From positions 1 to 7,613 of the forward strand of contig CALQEM020000164.1 of the NCBI GenBank assembly GCA_943329595.2: a DNA stretch of 7,613 bases. Reading direction: 5' to 3'. The notes beneath the pieces are model-generated. The model was given only the letters and a program-made list of their open reading frames with translations. It was not told the origin of the DNA and did not search any database. Source of the DNA: CAIYMF01 sp943329595 (GTDB lineage Bacteria; Actinomycetota; Actinomycetes; S36-B12; CAIYMF01). This document shows positions 1 through 5,526 of the stretch, piece by piece (position 1 is the first letter of the stretch; each line of letters starts with the position of its first letter). A program made the translations under genes and the position numbers.

Positions 1-3000
1 AGCTCGACCCGGTGACCTGGCGGGTGCTGAGCAGCACCGACCCCGCGGGTCTCACGGTGTCCGCCAGCACGGGCCCAACCCTGCGCTCGACCACCGACAA
101 GGCTGGGCGGGTCACCACGTACGGCTACGACGACCTCGGGCAGGTCACCTCGGTGAGCGGTCCGGTGGAGCCGGGCGCCGAGGGCCTGCGCAGTGCCACC
201 CAGCGCGACACCACGCGCACGGCAGGAGGCGACGACAAGCCCCTGGCCGGCCTGCGTGCTGTCGTTTTCGCGCAGCCGAACTTCCTGGGCGGATCGCGAT
301 CGCAGTACTTACCGGCCGACCCCGATCGCGGCAGCCTGTCTGCCTCCTGGAGCGGACGTCCCGCGACGTTCTCCGGCCAGGCGGCCGGCGTGTGGAACCC
401 CGACGACTCCGACGACGCCGCAGGGCACGCCGACGGGTGGCGGTTCCTGCTCACCGCGTCCGGCGGCTCCGACGCCGAGCTCGTGGTGGGCGGCAACCTG
501 TGCGCGGAGAATGTGCCGTGCACCGTGAGCGGCCTGCCGACGGGCCCGAAGGCGGTGCGGGTGCAGCTACGCCGCGCGGGCACCTCGGGCTGGTTCCAGG
601 TGACGGCCGCCCCGGTCGGCAGGCCGCTGGTGGTGCTGCCCTCCACGGAGGTTGGCCCCGGCTACGGACTCACCACCGTGGCGGGCTCGAACGACGATCT
701 GCCGGGAGCGCCCGCGGCGGGTGCGCAGACCCTGTACAAGTACGCAGACCCGGCGAGCAGCATCCCCAGCAGCACCGTCACCCCCGGCGGCCTCGCCACC
801 GCGCTCGCCCACGAGGCCGGAGCCACCGGCAACAACGACTGGGGCCGGCTCACCTCGACCACCACGCCGGGCGGCCGCGTGTCGGCCACGGCCTACTGGG
901 ACGACAACGTCGATGCGACCCTGCCCGCTCCCTGCGGTGGCGGGACCCAACGCCAGTCCGGCCAGGTGCGCTCGGTCACTCTCGTCGACGGCCGTGTCGT
1001 GCAGTCGTGGTTCGACCTGCGCGGCCAGGAGCGCGCGACAGTCATCACCGGTGACGGCCTGAGCCAGACATACTGCACCTCGTACTTCGCTGACGGTGCG
1101 GTCGCCACCACCGGAGTCTTCGACACTGCGGGCGACCTGATCGAGTCGAGTGCCACCACCCGTGTGAGCCCGTTGACGACCTCGCTGCTCGTCACTCACG
1201 GACCTGCGGCGCCGGTGAACCCTGGCACAAGCGTCACCACCACCAGCACGGTCGACCTGCGAGGTCGCGACGTGTCGAGCACCGACGCGGCCGGGAGCAC
1301 CACCACCGCCGAGTACGACGTGCTGGGCAACGTCACCAGCCGCACCACCACTCCCCCTGCGGGCTCCGGCTCGCCGGCGCTGGTGGTGGCCTCCACCTAC
1401 CGCGCCGAGGACGGCCGGCTGGCGACCGTGAGCGTCAACGGGGTCATCGCCGCGACCGTTCTGTACGACCCGACGAGCGGGCGGGTGAGCCGCATCACGT
1501 ACCCCAACGGGATCCGCACCGGTTACTCGTGGCAGCCCAACGGACCCCTCGGGTCGGTGGCCGTGGTCACCGGCATCGCCGACCTCGGCACCGTGACCGA
1601 GCGGCGCACCGTGTCGGCGTTCGGCCGGGTCGAATCGTCGGTGGCGCGCACGTCGGGCATGCTCGCCTTCAGCGAGCAGCGGGGCTATCAGTACGACGCG
1701 GCAGGGCGACTTGCCTCGGCCGTCATCAGCACCACCAACGGCAGTGCGCCGGCCGCCGCGAGCTTCGCCTACGGCTACGGCGCCCAGAACGCCGGCTGCC
1801 CCACGGGCTACGCCGGCGCTGGCAAGGACGGCCTGCGCACCAGCGGCCGTGTCAACGGCACGGCGTACGTGGTGTGCCACGACTCGCTCGGCCGGCTGTC
1901 GTCCACCACCAGCCCGCTGGTCACCGGTGGCGGCGATCCTGCCAGCGCCACCCACGACGGGCTCGGTCGCCTGCTCACCCTGGGCGGCGCACGCCCCCTC
2001 TCGCTCACGTGGGGCGTGGGCGGCAGCGTGGCGGTGATCGACGAGTCCGACGCGGGTGGCGGCCACAGCGTGACGACCACTCTCGACGAGTACGGCGGCG
2101 AGATCCTCGACCAGACCGTGCTGAGCGACGCGGGCACCGACACGGTGCGGCTCTCCGGGCCCTTCCGACTGCGCCTCACGTCGGGTGAGGTCACCGGCAC
2201 CGCCAGCCTGCAGTACGGGCTGCCCGGCGGCGCGACCGTGACCCTCACCACGGGCAGCGAGGCCACCCTCAGCCTGCCCGGCGTCGACGGCTCGGCGCTG
2301 GTTACCCTGCCCGTGCCGTCGCTGGGCGCGGGCACCAGCGCCACTGCCAGCATTGCCGGTCGGTTCGGCCCCTACGGCGAGCCGCTGGCCGACATCCCCA
2401 CCGACACGGGCAGCGCCCTGCCGGCCTACACGTGGAAGGCTTCGGCGCGGCAGCAGACCATGGCCGGAACCAGCAGCATCACACTGCTGCCCGCGCGCGC
2501 CTACGCGCCCCTGGTCGGAGAGTTCCTCTCGCCCGACCCGGTGCCCGACGCGGCCAGCAACCTCTACGCCTACACCGACGGTGACCCCGTCAACCAGAGC
2601 GACCCCACCGGTGGGAGCTCCGATGACAGTAGCCTCACCATCGTCACCGGTGTGCTGTCAGCGGCTGGTCTGTTCGGGAGTATGTGGGGCGGCTACGCCA
2701 TCGGGCGGTACAAGGAGTTGGCCCGATTCGCCGGCTGGGGCGCCTCGGTGGCCGGAGCGCTGATGGCGGGCGTCAACGCCAGCCTCGCGGCCAAGAGCCA
2801 GAACGCCGACAACGGGGCCACGGTGGCCATCGGCCTCGCGGCGGCCGCAGGATCCGGGGTCGCTAGCTACGGCAGCTACCGGTTCGGGGTCAACCGGGGT
2901 CGTGTCGTCAGGAACGCTCGGGCGGCGCAGTTGGGCCGTGACAGGCAGGCGCAGAACTCCTTGAAGCAGCAGACCAAGGTGCAGAAGTTCACCCGGAGGG

Positions 3001-3239
3001 GGCTGGAGGCGACCGAACGCGTGAAGACGGAGGGCTACATGGGAGCCGTGACCAACGACCGCAACGTCAAGGCCATGGTGCAGTCGAAGTACGAGCCGAA
3101 TGTGGTCATCAGGGAGGAGCCGCTCAGCACGCGGTACTCCTCCGGGATCGACGGGAGCCGTCGCGGCTCAGGAAGCGTGTCCGACGACCTCGACAACCTG
3201 TCGATGATGCAGGGGGGCAGCTTCGTGGGGTCGGAGTAG
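1..3239 (+). CDS. RHS/YD-repeat protein with PA14-like insertion and variable C-terminal domain (5' end outside window)
   Basis: The reading frame is open from the left edge (first full codon at base 3) to TAG at 3237-3239. The GTG at 12 is therefore probably internal, and residue numbers here count from it. YD repeats are visible near residues 37-45 (YGYDDLGQV), 435 (EYDVLGNV), 485 (LYDPTSGRV), 558 (GYQYDAAGRL), 623 (HDSLGRL) and 648 (HDGLGRL). Residues about 80-200 interrupt the repeats with a PA14-like segment that starts GLRAVVFAQPNFLGG. The RHS core closes with SPDP at 840-843, NLYAYTDGDPVN and DPTG at 864-867. This is the standard junction after which RHS proteins carry exchangeable C-terminal domains; here 208 residues follow. 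Known RHS proteins form a beta-shell cocoon around the C-terminal effector. Sec export as in Bacillus WapA is inferred from the related downstream gene, because the N-terminus is missing. There are no VgrG or PAAR neighbours. RHS identity is certain; effector activity is inference. Confidence 0.95.
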   Translation, partial: LDPVTWRVLSSTDPAGLTVSASTGPTLRSTTDKAGRVTTYGYDDLGQVTSVSGPVEPGAEGLRSATQRDTTRTAGGDDKPLAGLRAVVFAQPNFLGGSRSQYLPADPDRGSLSASWSGRPATFSGQAAGVWNPDDSDDAAGHADGWRFLLTASGGSDAELVVGGNLCAENVPCTVSGLPTGPKAVRVQLRRAGTSGWFQVTAAPVGRPLVVLPSTEVGPGYGLTTVAGSNDDLPGAPAAGAQTLYKYADPASSIPSSTVTPGGLATALAHEAGATGNNDWGRLTSTTTPGGRVSATAYWDDNVDATLPAPCGGGTQRQSGQVRSVTLVDGRVVQSWFDLRGQERATVITGDGLSQTYCTSYFADGAVATTGVFDTAGDLIESSATTRVSPLTTSLLVTHGPAAPVNPGTSVTTTSTVDLRGRDVSSTDAAGSTTTAEYDVLGNVTSRTTTPPAGSGSPALVVASTYRAEDGRLATVSVNGVIAATVLYDPTSGRVSRITYPNGIRTGYSWQPNGPLGSVAVVTGIADLGTVTERRTVSAFGRVESSVARTSGMLAFSEQRGYQYDAAGRLASAVISTTNGSAPAAASFAYGYGAQNAGCPTGYAGAGKDGLRTSGRVNGTAYVVCHDSLGRLSSTTSPLVTGGGDPASATHDGLGRLLTLGGARPLSLTWGVGGSVAVIDESDAGGGHSVTTTLDEYGGEILDQTVLSDAGTDTVRLSGPFRLRLTSGEVTGTASLQYGLPGGATVTLTTGSEATLSLPGVDGSALVTLPVPSLGAGTSATASIAGRFGPYGEPLADIPTDTGSALPAYTWKASARQQTMAGTSSITLLPARAYAPLVGEFLSPDPVPDAASNLYAYTDGDPVNQSDPTGGSSDDSSLTIVTGVLSAAGLFGSMWGGYAIGRYKELARFAGWGASVAGALMAGVNASLAAKSQNADNGATVAIGLAAAAGSGVASYGSYRFGVNRGRVVRNARAAQLGRDRQAQNSLKQQTKVQKFTRRGLEATERVKTEGYMGAVTNDRNVKAMVQSKYEPNVVIREEPLSTRYSSGIDGSRRGSGSVSDDLDNLSMMQGGSFVGSE
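249..620 (+). other. PA14-like domain inserted between YD repeats (domain within the first RHS gene)
   Basis: Residues about 80-200 of the first RHS protein lack YD motifs. They read as GLRAVVF, then a PNFLGG stretch, SASWSG, GWRFLLTASGGSDAELVVGG and a closing KAVRVQLRRAGTSGWFQV strand. This matches the order of PA14 domains (GL-x-A-x-Y/F opening, gated beta strands, a 'sdDg' turn, then a 'rv' strand), and actinobacterial RHS proteins commonly carry PA14 at this place. The family motif is degenerate. PA14 domains are usually carbohydrate-binding or structural, so surface glycan contact is a reasonable but unproved role. The two cysteines in NLCAENVPC could form a local disulfide. Confidence 0.55.
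2613..3236 (+). other. Variable C-terminal (candidate effector) domain of the first RHS protein
   Basis: This is everything after the DPTG core end, residues 868-1075. It opens with a short Ser/Asp linker. Three hydrophobic Ala/Gly-rich segments follow, at about 875-898, 906-927 and 936-953, separated by short polar turns (GRYKE; KSQNADNG). Next comes a strongly basic stretch at about 957-1010, rich in Arg, Lys and Gln. The Ser- and acid-rich tail runs to GSE. I see no nuclease, deaminase, ADP-ribosyltransferase or peptidase motif. The hydrophobic pattern would fit a membrane-inserting or pore-forming domain, or a membrane anchor. AGG arginine codons occur four times here and once in the preceding 867 codons. 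Two 60-base rows in this domain (from 2941 and 3061) are about 58-60% GC by hand count, against about 78% in a row of the core (from 1981). This fits an exchanged tip. Function unknown. Confidence 0.6.
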
Positions 3240-3249
3240 CCCGGCGCGC

Positions 3250-3281
3250 AAAAGTCTTTGACTTTGACTGCTTCGTATGTT
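3250..3281 (+). promoter_or_regulatory. AT-rich leader element: inverted/direct repeat plus possible -10
   Basis: In otherwise very GC-rich DNA, AAAGTC (3251-3256) is followed by TTT and its exact reverse complement GACTTT (3260-3265). The same stretch gives two back-to-back TTGACT copies (3258-3263 and 3264-3269), and TATGTT at 3276-3281 fits an actinobacterial TAnnnT -10. The TTGACT copies are only 12 and 6 bases from TATGTT, too close for a standard -35/-10 pair. The element could instead be an operator or activator site over a -10-only promoter. It is well placed to drive the secreted protein gene and the downstream RHS gene. Confidence 0.3.
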
Positions 3282-3294
3282 CTCTTGGTTCGAC

Positions 3295-3308
3295 CGGGGA
3301 TTCCCCCG
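3295..3308 (+). other. Small GC hairpin in the leader
   Basis: CGGGG at 3295-3299 and CCCCG at 3304-3308 can form a five-base-pair stem with a four-base loop. No T-run follows, so it is not a typical intrinsic terminator. It lies 14 bases upstream of the ribosome binding site of the next gene and might affect leader structure. The short stem could be chance in GC-rich DNA. Confidence 0.2.
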
Positions 3309-3321
3309 AATGGTGGCTTGT

Positions 3322-3327
3322 GGAGGT
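3322..3327 (+). promoter_or_regulatory. Strong ribosome binding site fixing the start at 3337
   Basis: GGAGGT lies nine bases before the ATG at 3337. It is a near-perfect anti-Shine-Dalgarno match, and the ATG it serves opens directly into a signal peptide. It is the main reason to prefer 3337 over the in-frame ATG at 3277, which has no comparable site. Confidence 0.75.
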
Positions 3328-3336
3328 AGTCGAGCG

Positions 3337-5505
3337 ATGCGCACACGCGGACTGGTTGCGATTTCGGCGGTGGTGAGCCTCGGACTCGGAGGCCTGGCCA
3401 TTCCGGTCGTCTCGAATGCTGCGCCAGCGCCGTTCCCCGCATCACTGACCACGGCAGAGGTCGGGCCCCTCGTGGTCAACCAGGCTCGTGTCACCTTCTC
3501 CGACGCCTTCATCGGCAGGCTTGGCGCGTCGCGCCTGCGAGTCGACTTCGACGGCCCGGTGACGGAGTCCGGCAATGTCCGCACGGTGAGCGTCGGAAAG
3601 CGGGGCAAGGAGGGCTACCAGCTGGTGGGCGCGCTCACGCTCGTGGGTCCGAAGGGCCGCCTCGTCTGCCGGCAGCTCACCGTTGTCACCAGCACCAACC
3701 TCGTCAACTGCGTTCGGGGTGACGGAACGTCGAGGGCCCTGTTCCGCCTCGTCGACAGCACGTCGACCTCGCTGCCGGCCCGGGTGGTGCGGCAGGACGC
3801 AACGTTGAAGATCGCCTCGACGAGAATTGCGCTGTCATTGTTCCTCAGTCTCGGCACCAGGGTCTTCCTCACCAACCCCATGCTCGGCGAGTTCAGCAGC
3901 CTGCGCAAGAACCTGCTCTCGTACTCCTACGACTCCCGGGCCCACTGCGAAATCGACAACTGGGCCTCCGACCTGTCGATCAATCGCGGGTGGGCGCTCC
4001 AGACACTGGTCAACCAGCTGCCCCAGGGCGTCACGGTGAGCCGCTGGGTGAAGGCCCAGGGGGCTGGCTACGAGCTCGTCACCCCCGAGCCGGCGCAGAC
4101 CAACGTAGGCCAGCGCACGCCGAAGATGGAAGGGATCTCCACGCGTACCGCCAAGGAGATCTCCAGCGGCAGCGAGTACTGGACCGACCACTACTGGGAC
4201 GGCTACAACTACGGCTGCAACACCAACGCCCCGTTCGTGGTTGCGCCCGGAGTTGTCAACTCCGGCAAGACGTGGAACTACGACGGCCAGGTGCGCACCT
4301 CCGCCAACCAGAGCGGCGTGCAGAAGCCGAACTGGTGGGCCCAGCCCCGCCAGACCAACCGCGACAGCCCGATCGGCCGCTACTCGTGGACCTGCCGCGG
4401 CACGCCATCGGGCGTCGCCAGGTCCGACGCCTGGTGGTCGAAGGTCAACCAGGGCTCGGGTTTCCTCGGCGACGGTACTCGCACCGCGGGCCCGCGGAAT
4501 GCGGGCAGTGCGCCCGGGTGCCCCGACCAGGTGCTGAACGGAATGAGCGTCACCACCAAGTACGCGATCACCAAGCGTGGCAACCTCGAGGGCCGTAACG
4601 AGTCCGGCTGGCCCCGCGGCTGCACCTCCGACAACTCCGTGGTGGGGTGCTGGGAGGAGGTGTACTCGCTGGCCTCCGAGGGCTGGGACCGCGCCTGGGC
4701 CTACCAGTACCACGTCTTCGCCCCGGCCATGCGGGCCGAGCTGCAGTCCGACGCCCAGATCAAGGTGCCCAGCACCTACGACCCCGATGGCATTGGCTAC
4801 ACCAAGCCCATCACGTGGCGCATCGTGGGCGCCAGCGTGCCGGGCGCGTGGCCGCAGTTCACCGATGTCGACGGGGAGAAGTGGGACAGCTCGGGCATCT
4901 CGAGGTCGCTGCGCCAGCAGAACTGGGCCGTCCCGTCGGAGTTCACGGTTCCGGGCGACAACTCGGTGTACTCGCTCGCCGGATATGGCTCACCCTCGGT
5001 GGGCGAGCAGGCCATGACGTTCTCGCTGGTGGCCGACACCGACGGCACCTGGACGTGGCCCATCAAGCAGGACGTGTCGAATAAGCCGCTCCCGCGGCCG
5101 CAGGTCAACGTCACCCTTCGCTATTCCCTCAGCAACTTCGACGACGGTGGGACATGCACGTCGGCCACGGGCTACGACGACAACCAGTTCGGCGGAGCCA
5201 CCGACACCGCGGGCGCGCACTGCCTGCAGGGCACCATGGTGCCCACCCTGTGGCCCCTGCCGGCAGACGCGAAGAACTACTACAAGCGGGTGCACGACCA
5301 GTACGTGCCTGACCCGACCAACCCCAACAACAAGATCCTCAACAGGCCGAACACCTCGCTGACGTCGACCGTGGTGAAGTCCTGTTACAACGACACTCAG
5401 GTCAAGCTCCAGGACCTGTCGCAGCCGACCGCCCCGGATGTCGGCGCCGACTACACCTGGCCGATCAAGGTCACCGGCCTGATCGACTCCTTCAGCTCCT
5501 GCTGA
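3337..5505 (+). CDS. Secreted Cys/Trp-rich protein of unknown family, between two RHS genes
   Basis: 722 residues; I do not recognise a family. The N-terminus MRTRGLVAISAVVSLGLGG is a signal peptide, with likely cleavage around SNA-AP (residues 26-30), so the product is exported. The in-frame ATG at 3277 would add 20 residues before the signal and is rejected. The first 208 residues contain no Trp and look beta-rich. From residue 209 on there are 23 Trp, many in polar, Asn/Tyr/Gly-rich segments such as YWTDHYWDGYNYGC and QKPNWWAQP. The mature chain has 12 Cys, at 111, 125, 204, 294, 353, 395, 429, 438, 607, 629, 683 and 722. The last is the C-terminal residue, and the even number suggests disulfides. 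TWPIK occurs twice (573-577 and 707-711), hinting at duplicated modules. There is no sortase motif or transmembrane anchor at the end. It lies 97 bases after one RHS gene and 21 bases before the next, so it is probably co-transcribed with the latter. Possible roles (inference): extracellular partner or fibre, immunity-like neutraliser, or independent effector. Confidence 0.9.
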   Translation: MRTRGLVAISAVVSLGLGGLAIPVVSNAAPAPFPASLTTAEVGPLVVNQARVTFSDAFIGRLGASRLRVDFDGPVTESGNVRTVSVGKRGKEGYQLVGALTLVGPKGRLVCRQLTVVTSTNLVNCVRGDGTSRALFRLVDSTSTSLPARVVRQDATLKIASTRIALSLFLSLGTRVFLTNPMLGEFSSLRKNLLSYSYDSRAHCEIDNWASDLSINRGWALQTLVNQLPQGVTVSRWVKAQGAGYELVTPEPAQTNVGQRTPKMEGISTRTAKEISSGSEYWTDHYWDGYNYGCNTNAPFVVAPGVVNSGKTWNYDGQVRTSANQSGVQKPNWWAQPRQTNRDSPIGRYSWTCRGTPSGVARSDAWWSKVNQGSGFLGDGTRTAGPRNAGSAPGCPDQVLNGMSVTTKYAITKRGNLEGRNESGWPRGCTSDNSVVGCWEEVYSLASEGWDRAWAYQYHVFAPAMRAELQSDAQIKVPSTYDPDGIGYTKPITWRIVGASVPGAWPQFTDVDGEKWDSSGISRSLRQQNWAVPSEFTVPGDNSVYSLAGYGSPSVGEQAMTFSLVADTDGTWTWPIKQDVSNKPLPRPQVNVTLRYSLSNFDDGGTCTSATGYDDNQFGGATDTAGAHCLQGTMVPTLWPLPADAKNYYKRVHDQYVPDPTNPNNKILNRPNTSLTSTVVKSCYNDTQVKLQDLSQPTAPDVGADYTWPIKVTGLIDSFSSC

Positions 5506-5512
5506 GCGGGTC

Positions 5513-5518
5513 GGGAAG
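5513..5518 (+). promoter_or_regulatory. Weak ribosome binding site of the second RHS gene
   Basis: GGGAAG ends eight bases before the ATG at 5527, a suitable distance but an imperfect match. The 21-base gap after the previous stop leaves no room for a separate promoter, so the two genes are most simply one transcript, with possible coupling of translation. Confidence 0.45.
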
Positions 5519-5526
5519 CGATCGTC

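Noticed and set aside
12..14. GTG at 12 as the true start of the first RHS gene
   Set aside because: The frame is open to the left edge, the preceding codons (Leu-Asp-Pro) match the homologous point in the second RHS protein, and no signal peptide or ribosome binding site is present.
567..2066. Long minus-strand open frame opposite the first RHS gene (499 codons)
   Set aside because: It is low-complexity Arg/Gly/Ala/Val/His sequence, typical of the antisense frame of GC-rich coding DNA. The plus strand encodes clear YD repeats over the same bases.
3277..3279. ATG at 3277 as start of the secreted protein
   Set aside because: It has no Shine-Dalgarno match and overlaps the possible -10. It would also put 20 residues, including a lone Cys, before a standard signal peptide that has its own strong site at 3337.
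3835..4713. Minus-strand open frame opposite the secreted protein gene
   Set aside because: It has no ribosome binding site or recognisable protein features, and a Val/Gly/Ala-biased composition as in antisense shadows.
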